This document shows positions 1 through 9,343 of a stretch of 64,000 nt of DNA, in pieces. The DNA lies in assembly GCF_003932755.1 (NCBI RefSeq), contig NZ_CP024202.1:1798001-1862000 (forward strand). Direction: 5' to 3'. The notes under the pieces are model-generated. The model worked only from the letters and a program-made list of their open reading frames with translations. It was not told the DNA's origin and made no database searches. Position 1 is the first letter of the stretch, and every line of letters starts with the position of its first letter. Source of the DNA: Methylomicrobium sp. wino1 (lineage in GTDB: Bacteria > Pseudomonadota > Gammaproteobacteria > Methylococcales > Methylomonadaceae). The translations under genes were made by a program, and so were the position numbers.

Positions 1-118
1 TTCTGTTAGGACCCAATAAAAGACTGGGAATGTTACTAGAGTCGCAAGGCTTTTTCAAGTTTATTTATCTTTTCTGAACGTTAACCTATGCGCGGTCATG
101 CTTTAGGCTTTTGTTTTT

Positions 119-1480
119 CTAAAGCTTGATATTCAATGCGTGTAATTTACGGTATAAATGCGTTCGTTCCATGCCGATGATCGAGGCGAGTTTGGCGACA
201 CTGCCGCCGGATTTTTCGAAATGGTATTCGAGATAAGCTTTTTCGAAGTGTTCCCGTGCCTCTTTCAACGGTAAGTTATAAAACTCCGGTACCGACGAGC
301 TGCCGCTGGTTTGTTCGACTACTGCGCCCAATGCGCCTTTGACTTCGTCGAGTTCCATATCGTCCCCGACGCCGAGAATCATCAGGCGTTGAACCAGGTT
401 TTTCAGTTCGCGCACATTACCGGGCCAACTGAAATTCCTTAAATAATTTTGGGCCGCCATCGAAAACTTTCGGAACGGCAGTTTTTCTTGATTCATGAAA
501 TAATCGACATAAAACCCGAGCAGAGCCGGCACATCCTCGCTATGTTCGCGTAGCGGCGGAATTTCCATCGTGACTTCGTTGAGCAAATAATACAAATCCC
601 GCCGAAACCGACCGGCCTTGACTTCTTCTTCGAGCGAGACTCGGGTCGAAGTAACGATCCTAACGTCGACGCTGACCGATTTGACTCCGCCGCTACGCAA
701 AAAGGATCGAGATTCCAAGGCGCTAAGTAGTCTTAATTGAGACTCTTTGTCCATGCCGGCGATTTCCGAAAGGAACAAGGTTCCACCGTGAGCCTGTTCC
801 AGCAAGCCCGGCATCGCTTTGCCGTTTTCTTCCTTGCCGAAAAATTCGATCACCGAGTTTTCCGGCGAAAGGCTACCGACCGCGACGTCGACAAACGGCC
901 GATCCCGTCGTACGCTATTGTTATGTAGATAACGGGCATAGAGTTCTTTACCGACGCCGGCATCGCCGACGAATAGAACGCGGGTATCGTGTTGCGCGAG
1001 ACGCTTAAGTTGTTCTTTAATTCGGGCAACCGTTGCACTTTTTCCGACCGGTTCGAAATCCAATGTTTGGTATGCCTTCGGAATGGGCAGTTCGATTTGC
1101 AATTGACGCGATTCAAGCGCCCTTTCGACGATCAACAATAACTTGGCCAGAGACAACGGCTTTTCAAGGTAGTCATAAGCGCCTAGTCGCGTAGCTTCAA
1201 CGGCGGATTCGACTGAGCCGTGGCCGGACATCATGACCACCGGGGAGGCAAAACCGCCTTCGGCGATCCATTCCTTGAGGAGCGTTATCCCGTCTGTGTC
1301 GGGCATCCAGATATCCAGTAGAATCAAGTCCGGGTTTTGTTCGTTCTTTAATTGTCTGGCTTGGCTTGCGTTTTCAGCGGTGCTGACTTCGTAGCCTTCG
1401 TCTTCCAGGATTTCATGAACCAGTCGACGAATATCCGGTTCGTCGTCGACCACTAAGATGTGTGCTGCTTTTGCATTCAT
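119..1480 (-). CDS. ntrX: NtrX-like response regulator with divergent AAA+ domain
   Basis: Cytoplasmic response regulator of 453 residues, partner of the NtrY-like kinase encoded 19 bases upstream. An N-terminal receiver domain (about 7-120) carries the acidic pair VDDEP and phospho-acceptor Asp56 (LILLD). An AAA+ domain follows (about 145-385) with Walker A GDAGVGKE, and a C-terminal Fis-type helix-turn-helix ends the protein (LASIIGMERTHLYRKL). Two features are odd: the sigma-54 contact loop GAFTGA is absent (the stretch reads FFGKEENGKAMPGLLEQ), and Walker B reads GTLFLSEI where DE is usual. NtrX-type proteins commonly lack GAFTGA, so it may control transcription without sigma-54 activation. 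Last gene of the minus-strand operon; bases 1-118 beyond it show no gene. Confidence 0.88.
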   Translation of the reverse strand: MNAKAAHILVVDDEPDIRRLVHEILEDEGYEVSTAENASQARQLKNEQNPDLILLDIWMPDTDGITLLKEWIAEGGFASPVVMMSGHGSVESAVEATRLGAYDYLEKPLSLAKLLLIVERALESRQLQIELPIPKAYQTLDFEPVGKSATVARIKEQLKRLAQHDTRVLFVGDAGVGKELYARYLHNNSVRRDRPFVDVAVGSLSPENSVIEFFGKEENGKAMPGLLEQAHGGTLFLSEIAGMDKESQLRLLSALESRSFLRSGGVKSVSVDVRIVTSTRVSLEEEVKAGRFRRDLYYLLNEVTMEIPPLREHSEDVPALLGFYVDYFMNQEKLPFRKFSMAAQNYLRNFSWPGNVRELKNLVQRLMILGVGDDMELDEVKGALGAVVEQTSGSSSVPEFYNLPLKEAREHFEKAYLEYHFEKSGGSVAKLASIIGMERTHLYRKLHALNIKL

Positions 1481-1499
1481 AATTAAGTAAGTAATAGCG

Positions 1500-3644
1500 T
1501 TAGACGGCTGGAAGTTGGATCATGAAGCCCGCTCCGGTTTTATAGCCGGTGTCGATCCAAATGGCTCCGCCGTGTTCCTCGATAATTTTTTTGACGATGG
1601 CTAGTCCTAAACCGGTACCTTTTGCCTTGGTTGTCACATAAGGTTCGAATATTTTATCCAAATGCTCCTCTTTAATGCCCGGGCCGTCATCATGAAAAGC
1701 CATTTCGACGAACCGGGCATTATTTTTTAACCGGTTAGACACTGTGATTTTTATGTTTCCGTTTTTTTCAGTGGCTTCTAGGGCGTTTTTTATTAGGTTG
1801 TGTAGAACCTGTCGAATACTGATCCGGTCACCGTTGATCATCATAATCTCTTCTTCGACCGAAGTGGAAAATTTTGCACCCCCCTGTGAGGCGTAAAGAG
1901 TTAGCACTTCCTGGATTAGCGAGGGCAGGTTGATGTGCTCGGTTTGTTTTTTAGAGACTCTGGCATACTCGGAAAAATCGTCCACCATTTCTTTCATCGC
2001 TTCGACTTGTTGGACGATGGTTTCGGTGGAGCGCTGTAATATCGCAAGCGATTTTGGCTGCAGTTCATTGGCGATTTTGTGTTGCAGACGTTCGGCCGAC
2101 AGTTGTATAGGCGTTAGCGGATTTTTGATTTCGTGAGCCAGACGCCGTGCTACTTCACCCCAAGCGGCATTTTTTTGCGCTTGTATCAGGTCGGTGACAT
2201 CATCGAATACGACGACAGCACCAATGCTACGGCCTTCAGGCGAGTAGAGCGGGGTTCCTCTGCATAACAGTTCTTGCAGGCCGTTGGGACCCAGGAAGGC
2301 GATGCGTTGCTCCCAAATATCTTCGGCATTTTCAAGCAAATGTTGAATTTTCCGCAAAGGGTCGGCTAAATTCGGATGCTCTTTTGACAAATCCGATAAA
2401 GATTGCCCGTAAAATCCGCTGACTTGTAGATGAAAGATACGGTAGGCAGCCTGGTTGGCCGTGCGGATTCTAAAATCCTTGTCAAAACTTATCACGCCTG
2501 CCGTCAAGTTGGCTAGAATCGTTTCCAGATAAGCGCGTTGATTCTCCACTTCGATGCCGGCCAGTCGGGTTTCGTCACGGGCCTTGGCGATGCGTTGGGC
2601 CATGTCGTTGAACGAGATAACTAGAAACCCCAAGTCGTCCTGGGCTAGTACCGGAAGCTGTTGGTTGTAATGGCCCGCCGCGATAGCTTGCGTGCCTTTG
2701 ACCAGCTCCTTAACCGGCGCGACGATGTTTCTGATACTAATAAATGCGACCCAGATTGCCGCCAATAAACTCATCAACAATACCAGCGATAAGGCAAGCG
2801 AAAAGCTCAGTTTCAACGAATTCCGTAGAAAATTCATCTCTTGATAGCGCACGAACGCGAATTCGACCGAATCGGCCAGGTCCATGATTCTAAGCGGGAT
2901 CGGGTACAATGCCTGAAGATATTGAATGTCTTGAGTACTGACAGCGACGATGACGTGTACCCGCAGCTGTCCTTCCTTGGTCGAGTCGAGCTCGACGTAA
3001 TGGTCGTTGCGGCGCACGTTCAGCCAGGCATGTTCGTCGGGAAGATGAGGGATAATATCTCCGGGATTGATGCTGCTGGAGGCGATGATGCGACCTTGTT
3101 TGGAAAACAAGGTCATTTCTGCCGCGCCGGCTTGTGCGCGTAGTTTTTCCAGATCGTCCATACGTTGCGTTTCGGACTTGGTTTCGTACAGTTGGTCGAC
3201 GAGTTGCTGAGTCTGCCGTAAATGCCAGCGCATCCGTTGGTCAAGGGAAGCTTGGCTGAGTTCGAGCGAGTCTTCCATCGCCCGGTCGATTTCGACATTG
3301 AACCAACTATCGATACCCTGATGTAAAAATTGCATCGAAAAGAAAAAAACGATGCCGGCGGGCGCCAGCGCCAATAGCACGAACAGGGAGACCATGCGTA
3401 TCGTCAGCTTAGATCCTGCTTCGCGTTTTTTGAGTTGTTGAGTAAGCGAGACGATGTTGACGCCGATCAACCCTAGCAAGACGATCGAGCCCAGTGCATT
3501 GATGATCAGCAACGATGAATACATCTCGTTGAGTTGCGATGATTCTTGGGTTGCCGAACTCATTAATTGCAAAGACAACAAAACCAGTCCGAATAGCACC
3601 GCAATTAACGGGGCAAGGGGAAATCTCATTTTTGTACGGGCCAT
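1500..3644 (-). CDS. ntrY: NtrY-like membrane sensor histidine kinase
   Basis: Inner-membrane sensor kinase, expected to phosphorylate the NtrX-like regulator encoded next. Three hydrophobic segments lie in the first 110 residues, followed by a periplasmic region, another membrane segment (SLALSLVLLMSLLAAIWVAF), a HAMP linker, a PAS domain, the HisKA box RRLAHEIKNPLTP and a HATPase domain with N box NLIKNALEA, G1 DDGPGI and G2 KGTGLGLAIV. All catalytic boxes are present. An in-frame GTG at 3671 would lengthen it, but the ATG at 3644 gives a more natural N-terminus just before the first membrane segment. The 5' end overlaps the DUF4390 gene by about 19 bases, indicating coupling. Confidence 0.88.
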   Translation of the reverse strand: MARTKMRFPLAPLIAVLFGLVLLSLQLMSSATQESSQLNEMYSSLLIINALGSIVLLGLIGVNIVSLTQQLKKREAGSKLTIRMVSLFVLLALAPAGIVFFFSMQFLHQGIDSWFNVEIDRAMEDSLELSQASLDQRMRWHLRQTQQLVDQLYETKSETQRMDDLEKLRAQAGAAEMTLFSKQGRIIASSSINPGDIIPHLPDEHAWLNVRRNDHYVELDSTKEGQLRVHVIVAVSTQDIQYLQALYPIPLRIMDLADSVEFAFVRYQEMNFLRNSLKLSFSLALSLVLLMSLLAAIWVAFISIRNIVAPVKELVKGTQAIAAGHYNQQLPVLAQDDLGFLVISFNDMAQRIAKARDETRLAGIEVENQRAYLETILANLTAGVISFDKDFRIRTANQAAYRIFHLQVSGFYGQSLSDLSKEHPNLADPLRKIQHLLENAEDIWEQRIAFLGPNGLQELLCRGTPLYSPEGRSIGAVVVFDDVTDLIQAQKNAAWGEVARRLAHEIKNPLTPIQLSAERLQHKIANELQPKSLAILQRSTETIVQQVEAMKEMVDDFSEYARVSKKQTEHINLPSLIQEVLTLYASQGGAKFSTSVEEEIMMINGDRISIRQVLHNLIKNALEATEKNGNIKITVSNRLKNNARFVEMAFHDDGPGIKEEHLDKIFEPYVTTKAKGTGLGLAIVKKIIEEHGGAIWIDTGYKTGAGFMIQLPAV

Positions 3645-4216
3645 TGTAACCAATCGCTCGATAAATACCACTGCGGGTTGATGTATGTGGCGGGGCGGAG
3701 CGGCAAGGGTAGTGCTTCGCGGTCGAAACGAGTCTTGACACCGACCTGATAGCTCTCGTCCTCAGCGATGTCGTTTTCATTGAGTACGGCAATGTTACGT
3801 ATCGCCGACATGCCGACTAATGCCGCGGAAAGCGATGCATAACTCGTGCTGTCCGAGGAAGTGATATTAGTGACTCGGTAGTGGTTTAATAAGGCGTGAT
3901 ATTGAATGCGGTAACGAATTTTGAAATCTACCAGGGTTTTGTTCCAAATCCAAGTGCGTTCGCGAACCACTTTAATCAGCACGTCCCAGAATAAAGGAAT
4001 CCCTTTTTGCAGTGCCTCGCGAGCGGTTTGAGTCAATTGATAGTGGATATCAGCGGATAAGTAATATTGGCCGTCCCTCAATGCGAAGTCGATGCTCCGG
4101 ACTTCGATTTTCGATTCGTCCGCATGGAGAAAAGCCGGTCGAGCCAGCAGTCCGGCGAGTAGCGCGATCCATATGCCTATTGATAGTAGGCGGTTAGTGC
4201 TTACGAATACGCGCAT
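3626..4216 (-). CDS. DUF4390 domain secreted protein
   Basis: Protein of 196 residues with an N-terminal signal segment (IGIWIALLAGLLARPAFLHA), so exported. The remainder fits the DUF4390 family, which is found beside rsmB and ntrYX in many gammaproteobacteria and betaproteobacteria; no biochemical role is established. The fold is probably beta-rich, with repeated aromatic and charged stretches such as WDVLIKVVRERTWIWNK. It overlaps rsmB upstream by 23 bases and ntrY downstream, so it sits inside a translationally coupled operon. A periplasmic accessory role for the NtrY sensor can be guessed from position only. Confidence 0.75.
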   Translation of the reverse strand: MRVFVSTNRLLSIGIWIALLAGLLARPAFLHADESKIEVRSIDFALRDGQYYLSADIHYQLTQTAREALQKGIPLFWDVLIKVVRERTWIWNKTLVDFKIRYRIQYHALLNHYRVTNITSSDSTSYASLSAALVGMSAIRNIAVLNENDIAEDESYQVGVKTRFDREALPLPLRPATYINPQWYLSSDWLQWPVQK

Positions 4217-5483
4217 AATAAAATCCGTCCATTGCCTGACTGCCGGTCAAAATTTGCCGGCCATGGGTTCTTACTATGCCCCAGTTGCAATCGATAGGCC
4301 ATTCCGTCGCATCTTGATGATGATCTAAAAACTTTTGGATTTGTAGCTCATTCTCTTGTTTTAAAATCGAACATGTCGCATAAACCAGTAAGCCGCCCGG
4401 GGCTAACAAAGGCCATATGGCTTCGAGGATTTTTTGCTGAAGTTGTTGTAATGGGGCTATGTCGCCGGGTTTACGCAGTAATTTAATGTCCGGATGCCGA
4501 CGGATTACCCCAAGTGCCGAGCACGGCGCATCGAGTAGGATGCGGTCATACGGAACACCGTCCCACCAGTCGTTAGGTTGCGAAGCGTCCGCGACAATGC
4601 ATTCGGCATCGAGCCTTAGGCGCTGTAAAGTATCACGGACTTTTTGCATGCGATTGGCGTCGATATCAACTGCCGTGAGCCTTGATAAATGCGCTTGCAT
4701 TTCCATAATATGCGCCGATTTGCCGCCGGGGGCCGCACAGACATCGAGCACCCGTTGATTCGGTTTTAGGTCCAGTAATTCGGCTGAAAATTGCGCGGCA
4801 AGGTCTTGTACCGAAACCAAGCCTTCGGAAAACCCAGGCAATTGTTCGACCGGAACCGGCCGTTCAAGGATCAGCGCGGAAGGGCATTCGAAAGCCTCGA
4901 TTGCACCGAGTTGGGCGGTTGCTAGCTGCTCTTTGTAGTCGGTTCGACTGATGCGTGCTGAATTAACGCGCAGGGTCATTGGTGCCTGACGGTTGTTTTC
5001 GGACAATAATTGCTCGGTTTGTTCAGGCCAATTTGAGAGGATCGCTTCGATCAGCCATTGCGGGTGATTGCTTGCCGCTACCGGGTCGCTGTCGGCTAGC
5101 GATTGTAATTCATCTCTGCGTCTCTGATAGTTTCTCATGATGGCGTTGAGCAGCGGTTTTGCCCAAGCCTTTTTTCGGGGAGCGGCCGAAACGGTCTCCG
5201 AAACCGCGGCATGGGCTTTAACGCGCATGTATTCGAGCTGATAAAGACCGGTCAAAGCTAAGGCTTTGATTTCATCGTCTTTGATCGGTTTACTCACTAA
5301 TAGCCCGAGCAGAAAGTCGAGCCGATAAAATTCGCGAATGACGCCATAGCATAGCGCTTGAACGAAAGCCTTGTCATTGGCGGATTCGATCATGCCCAGC
5401 GATTGTTCGAGGGCTGCGGTTAGCGATTGGCCTTCATGCAATACCCGGCTCACGATCCGGGCCGAGAGGTTTCTTAGGTTCAC
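4194..5483 (-). CDS. rsmB: 16S rRNA (cytosine-967-C5)-methyltransferase RsmB
   Basis: SAM-dependent enzyme that methylates C967 of 16S rRNA. The 429-residue length matches the family. An N-terminal NusB-like RNA-binding domain (about 1-140) precedes the Rossmann methyltransferase core, which has the SAM motif VLDVCAAPGGKSAH, the motif IV catalytic-site cysteine in DAPCSALG and the second conserved cysteine in YATCSI. The start is GTG at 5483, six bases from the fmt stop. The stop overlaps the DUF4390 gene. The order def-fmt-rsmB is a classic bacterial arrangement, which supports the assignment. Confidence 0.95.
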   Translation of the reverse strand: MNLRNLSARIVSRVLHEGQSLTAALEQSLGMIESANDKAFVQALCYGVIREFYRLDFLLGLLVSKPIKDDEIKALALTGLYQLEYMRVKAHAAVSETVSAAPRKKAWAKPLLNAIMRNYQRRRDELQSLADSDPVAASNHPQWLIEAILSNWPEQTEQLLSENNRQAPMTLRVNSARISRTDYKEQLATAQLGAIEAFECPSALILERPVPVEQLPGFSEGLVSVQDLAAQFSAELLDLKPNQRVLDVCAAPGGKSAHIMEMQAHLSRLTAVDIDANRMQKVRDTLQRLRLDAECIVADASQPNDWWDGVPYDRILLDAPCSALGVIRRHPDIKLLRKPGDIAPLQQLQQKILEAIWPLLAPGGLLVYATCSILKQENELQIQKFLDHHQDATEWPIDCNWGIVRTHGRQILTGSQAMDGFYYARIRKH

Positions 5484-5489
5484 AGAGGA

Positions 5490-6413
5490 TTAACCCAGGC
5501 TTTGCGCAGTCACATCGTGCGCATTCATGAAGGCGGAGGCAGATATACGTTTGCCGCCGGGCAGTTGGACTTCAAGCAGGCGCAGCAATCCGTCGCCGGT
5601 GGCGACTTCAAGGTGCTTGCCGTTTTTGAGCAGTGTGCCGGGTTCCGCATCGATTTGACCGTTGAAGGGTTCGGCTAACCAGATTCGTAAAACTTGATCC
5701 TTATAGCGCGTTTGCGCGACCGGCCACGGATTGAAGCCTCTGATTTTTAGATCCAATTGTTCGGCAGGTTCGCTCCAATCTAAATTCGCTTCGCTTTTTT
5801 CCAGCTTTGCGGCATAAGTGACTTGGCTTTCATCCTGCACTTCGGGAGCCAGGGTGTTGTCTTCGATATGCGGCAGTATTTTGCTTATGCCGATTGCGCC
5901 GAGTTCGGCTAATTTGTCGTGCAGATCGCCCGCCGTGTCTTTGGGGGTAATACGATATTCCTCTTTGTGCAGCATGTCACCGGCATCCAATTTGAGCGCC
6001 ATGCGCATGATTGTCACGCCGGTTTTTTCATCGCCGGCGATCAAGGCTCTTTGAATCGGCGCTGCGCCGCGCCAACGCGGTAGTAATGAAGCGTGTACAT
6101 TGATGCAGCCGAATCTCGGCAAATCCAGTACACGCTGCGGCAAAAGCATGCCGTAGGCGACCACGATCAGCAAATCCGGTTCGAACGCCGCCAGTTGTTG
6201 AAAGTGATGGTCGGATTTCAGAGATTCAGGTTGTAAAACCGGAATGCCTGATTGCATAGCCAGTTCCTTGACCGGGCTGGGCTTCAATTGTCGTCCGCGC
6301 CCTGCGGGGCGGTCGGGCTGAGTATATACCGCGCAAACCGGATGGCCCGAGGCAATCAGCATGCGTAGCGTAGGCACGGCAAATTCAGGGGTGCCGGCGA
6401 AAACGATTTTCAT
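5490..6413 (-). CDS. fmt: Methionyl-tRNA formyltransferase
   Basis: Transfers a formyl group from 10-formyl-tetrahydrofolate to initiator Met-tRNA. At 307 residues it has the usual length. The formyltransferase core carries [16 protein letters not shown], with the catalytic Asn and His, and the later Asp in LDAGDML. A C-terminal tRNA-binding domain follows (about 205-300). Its ATG overlaps the def stop by four bases (ATGA), so fmt and def are translationally coupled, and rsmB follows after six bases. Confidence 0.96.
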   Translation of the reverse strand: MKIVFAGTPEFAVPTLRMLIASGHPVCAVYTQPDRPAGRGRQLKPSPVKELAMQSGIPVLQPESLKSDHHFQQLAAFEPDLLIVVAYGMLLPQRVLDLPRFGCINVHASLLPRWRGAAPIQRALIAGDEKTGVTIMRMALKLDAGDMLHKEEYRITPKDTAGDLHDKLAELGAIGISKILPHIEDNTLAPEVQDESQVTYAAKLEKSEANLDWSEPAEQLDLKIRGFNPWPVAQTRYKDQVLRIWLAEPFNGQIDAEPGTLLKNGKHLEVATGDGLLRLLEVQLPGGKRISASAFMNAHDVTAQSLG

Positions 6414-6922
6414 GAGGCTTTTTGTTCCAATCGATGAATTTTATTCAGTTTCTTTTTAATCATTTGGCGTTTCAGCGGCGAAATATAATCGACGAACAAC
6501 TTGCCTTCTAAGTGATCTATTTCGTGTTGTACGCAGACCGCCAATAGATCGTCGGCTTCGAATTCAAAGAATTCTCCGTCGCGATTGAGGGCGCGTACTT
6601 TGATGTGTTCGGCGCGTTTGACTGTTTCGAAAAAACCAGGGACCGACAAACAGCCTTCTTCGGTTTCCTCAATGCCGTCCTTGGCAAGGATTTCCGGATT
6701 GATTAGACACAGCGGAGATTTCTTCTCCTCGCTGACGTCAATTACAATGACTCGCTTGTGAACGTTGACTTGAGTCGCGGCCAAGCCGACGCCGCGAGCT
6801 TCGTACATGGTTTCGAACATATCGTCGACGAGTTTTCCGATATCGGCATCGACCGTTTCGACCGGGGCCGCCTTTTTACGCAAGCGTTCATCCGGGAACT
6901 CGAGTATAGTTAGAATGCTCAA
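6410..6922 (-). CDS. def: Peptide deformylase
   Basis: Metalloenzyme that removes the formyl group from nascent proteins. All three family motifs are present: [17 protein letters not shown] with the metal cysteine, and QHEIDHLEG with the metal histidines. The start is best placed at a TTG at 6922, giving the usual N-terminus [14 protein letters not shown], because a GGAG ribosome site lies six bases upstream of it; the in-frame ATG at 6940 would add six unusual residues and has no such site. First gene of the minus-strand operon, divergent from the LysM gene. Confidence 0.93.
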   Translation of the reverse strand: MSILTILEFPDERLRKKAAPVETVDADIGKLVDDMFETMYEARGVGLAATQVNVHKRVIVIDVSEEKKSPLCLINPEILAKDGIEETEEGCLSVPGFFETVKRAEHIKVRALNRDGEFFEFEADDLLAVCVQHEIDHLEGKLFVDYISPLKRQMIKKKLNKIHRLEQKAS

Positions 6923-7043
6923 CAATTTCTCCACTATCATATTACAATTTTACAATTCTGGAATTTTATATGAATTCATCTAAACTTTGAATTCAGACCA
7001 CATAATATTCAGATTACCGGATCTATCGTCTCAGGAACTCTCT

Positions 7044-8099
7044 ATGGCTTTTCGACAAATTTTTGGATTGATCGTTTCGTTGGCAGTCAGCGTAACCGGT
7101 TGGGCGCAGGAAATAGAAGTCAATCCTTCTCACCCGGAGCAATATACCGTAGTTAGGGGTGATACGCTGTGGGATATCTCGGGAAGATTTTTGCGTAGAC
7201 CTCATCAATGGCCTTTAATCTGGGAGAGCAATCCGCAAATCGATAATCCGCATTTGATTTATCCGGGCGATACCATTTATTTTTCCGAAGTCGATGGTAA
7301 GCCTCGCTTAAGTTTATCCTCGTCAAGATTCGCCGGTGATTTAGGTTCGTCAAGAGAAGTTAAGCTCTATCCTCGTATCCGTGAAATGGATCTCGACGAT
7401 GCGATCGAGTTAATTCCTTCCGAAAAAATTGCCAAATATTTGGCTTCGCCGCGCGTGGTTGGGCAGGATGATTTGGAAAATTCGCCTTATGTCATCGATT
7501 TTGCCGGCGAACATCTAGTTGCAGGCCTGGGCGATCGTGTTTATGTTCGCGCGATCGAAAAGCCGGAAAGTTTGACATATACGATTTATCGCAAAGGCGA
7601 CACGTTCATCAGTGCCGAGACCCAAGAAATTCTCGGCTATGAAGCGAAGTTTGTCGCAAATACGACACTACAAGCGCCCGGCGATCCTGCAACGCTGCTC
7701 GTTACGCGTTCGACCAGCGAGATTCGTATGGGTGACAGGCTTATGCCGCACCAAGAAGGCGATTTTACCCTGCATTACTTTCCTAATCCGCCGGAAACCG
7801 AAATACAAGGTAGTATTATTAGTGTGCTGGATGGCGTTACCCAAGTTGGTCGATATAATGTTGTTGCCATCGATAAGGGTGCGTCGGATGGCCTGGAGGT
7901 AGGGCATGTGCTCGATATTTACAAGAAAGGGAAGTCCGTTCGAGATCCTTTTAGTAAAATAAGGAACGATACGATTCAATTACCCAATGAGTTGGCCGGA
8001 ACCTTGATGATTTTCCGAACCTTCGATCGGATAAGTTATGCGTTGGTAATGGACGCGCGCCAAGCGATTCACGTACTAGATAAAGTTCAAACCCCCTGA
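7044..8099 (+). CDS. LysM peptidoglycan-binding protein, exported
   Basis: Exported protein of 351 residues from the ATG at 7044, which has an AGGA site about eight bases upstream; an ATG at 6987 is in frame but would precede the signal peptide by 19 residues. The signal peptide (FGLIVSLAVSVTGWAQ) leads into one LysM domain, YTVVRGDTLWDISGRFL to IYPGDTIYF, which binds peptidoglycan. The remaining 250 or so residues are an uncharacterised beta-rich region. Genes of this type usually sit just upstream of dprA between def and topA, as here. Likely a cell-wall maintenance protein; the exact role is unknown. Confidence 0.85.
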   Translation: MAFRQIFGLIVSLAVSVTGWAQEIEVNPSHPEQYTVVRGDTLWDISGRFLRRPHQWPLIWESNPQIDNPHLIYPGDTIYFSEVDGKPRLSLSSSRFAGDLGSSREVKLYPRIREMDLDDAIELIPSEKIAKYLASPRVVGQDDLENSPYVIDFAGEHLVAGLGDRVYVRAIEKPESLTYTIYRKGDTFISAETQEILGYEAKFVANTTLQAPGDPATLLVTRSTSEIRMGDRLMPHQEGDFTLHYFPNPPETEIQGSIISVLDGVTQVGRYNVVAIDKGASDGLEVGHVLDIYKKGKSVRDPFSKIRNDTIQLPNELAGTLMIFRTFDRISYALVMDARQAIHVLDKVQTP

Positions 8100-8143
8100 A
8101 AAATTTTCAAATTTCCTCCGATATCAAATACTGGCTTGCCTTA

Positions 8144-9196
8144 TTGCGCACGCCGGGTTTCGGCTGTCGGTCGTTTCTTAAAACGCTCGATAGCCATACT
8201 CCTCAGCAATTGTTTTCCGAGTCAAGCAGTGGATTAGCCGCTCTCGGGCTAAAGAATTCGGTCGTTCAAGCGATTCGCAATCCCGATTGGACAACGGTAG
8301 AGCAGGATTTGCGTTGGTTGGAGCAGCCTGGGCATTTGGCCGTGACTTTAGTCGATTCTTGTTATCCGACGCAGTTAAAGGAAATCGCCGATCCGCCGCC
8401 ACTATTGTTTATTAGAGGAAATCCGGATATTTTGGCGCTTCCGCAAATCGCGATCGTAGGTAGCCGAAATCCTTCTCATTTAGGTGTCGAGACTGCCACC
8501 GAATTTGCTAAAGCCTTGGCAAGAGAAGGCTTTGTGATCACCAGCGGATTGGCTTTGGGTATCGATGCCGCCGGGCATCAAGGCGCCTTGCAAGCTCAAG
8601 GTTACACGATTGCCGTAGCGGGAACCGGCTTAGATAGAGTGTATCCTGCGCGTCATAGAGCATTGGCGACTGAAATTGTTAATCATGGCGCAATGATTTC
8701 AGAATTTCCTCCCGGGACTGGGGCGAAAGCCGATCATTTTCCTAGGCGTAACCGAATTATCAGCGGTTTGTGTATCGGACTACTGGTAGTGGAGGCGGCC
8801 AAGCAAAGCGGTTCTTTGATTACTGCGCGCATGGCTTTGGAGCAGAACCGCGAAGTGTTCGCGATTCCGGGCTCGATTCATAACCCCTTGGCAAGAGGAT
8901 GTAATGCTTTGATTCGGGAGGGTGCAAAACTCGTTGAAACCGCGCGCGATATTCTTGAAGAATTAAATCAGTATAATCAGAAGGATGAAAATATTTTTAC
9001 GGAATTGAGACAAACAACGCTTGACCTCGAGCAGCAAACATTATTGAATCTAATTATGTTCAGCCCCACTTCCATTGATAGTCTGGTGGAAAATACCGAA
9101 TTACCGGTCGAAGTCATATCGTCGATGTTGCTGGTTTTGGAATTGCAAGGTTACGTAGAATCCGTTTCGGGAGGCTGTTATACCCGAATCAAATAA
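8144..9196 (+). CDS. dprA: DNA-processing protein DprA
   Basis: Loads RecA onto incoming single-stranded DNA during transformation. The Rossmann-like core is clear: GSRNPSHLG, SGLALGIDAAGHQGAL, GTGLDRVYPARH and FPRRNRIISGL, followed by a C-terminal winged-helix domain (about 285-350). The listed start is a TTG, but the same frame is open upstream from 8084 and encodes DIKYWLALLRTPGF, matching the normal DprA N-terminus. The true start is therefore probably a rare codon such as CTG 8096 (overlapping the LysM stop) or ATT 8111; no ATG or GTG is available. Adjacent to smg and topA as in other gammaproteobacteria. Confidence 0.93.
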   Translation: MRTPGFGCRSFLKTLDSHTPQQLFSESSSGLAALGLKNSVVQAIRNPDWTTVEQDLRWLEQPGHLAVTLVDSCYPTQLKEIADPPPLLFIRGNPDILALPQIAIVGSRNPSHLGVETATEFAKALAREGFVITSGLALGIDAAGHQGALQAQGYTIAVAGTGLDRVYPARHRALATEIVNHGAMISEFPPGTGAKADHFPRRNRIISGLCIGLLVVEAAKQSGSLITARMALEQNREVFAIPGSIHNPLARGCNALIREGAKLVETARDILEELNQYNQKDENIFTELRQTTLDLEQQTLLNLIMFSPTSIDSLVENTELPVEVISSMLLVLELQGYVESVSGGCYTRIK

Positions 9197-9262
9197 ACGC
9201 CGCATGATGGCGCAGTACAGGAAGTGCTGCCGTTTTTTGCCGATACCGGCTTAGAAAACGGA

Positions 9263-9313
9263 GGAATCGGATCGATTCCAAAAAGGAACCTCCTCACGGA
9301 GTGAAGGGGTTCC
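9263..9313 (+). terminator. Two tandem hairpins between dprA and smg
   Basis: The first hairpin is perfect: GGAATCG (9263-9269), loop GAT, CGATTCC (9273-9279). The second is larger: arms 9285-9297 and 9301-9313 pair at 11 of 13 positions plus a wobble around loop GGA. A run of six T lies about 14 bases after the second arm. They may form a terminator for dprA or a leader structure for smg. Confidence 0.5.
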
Positions 9314-9343
9314 GTATAGAAACTTTTTTAAAGAAGACCCGCT

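Noticed and set aside
1-118. Gene downstream of ntrX (for example trkA, a usual neighbour)
   Set aside because: No reading frame or tRNA-like fold is visible in these bases; only AT-rich sequence.
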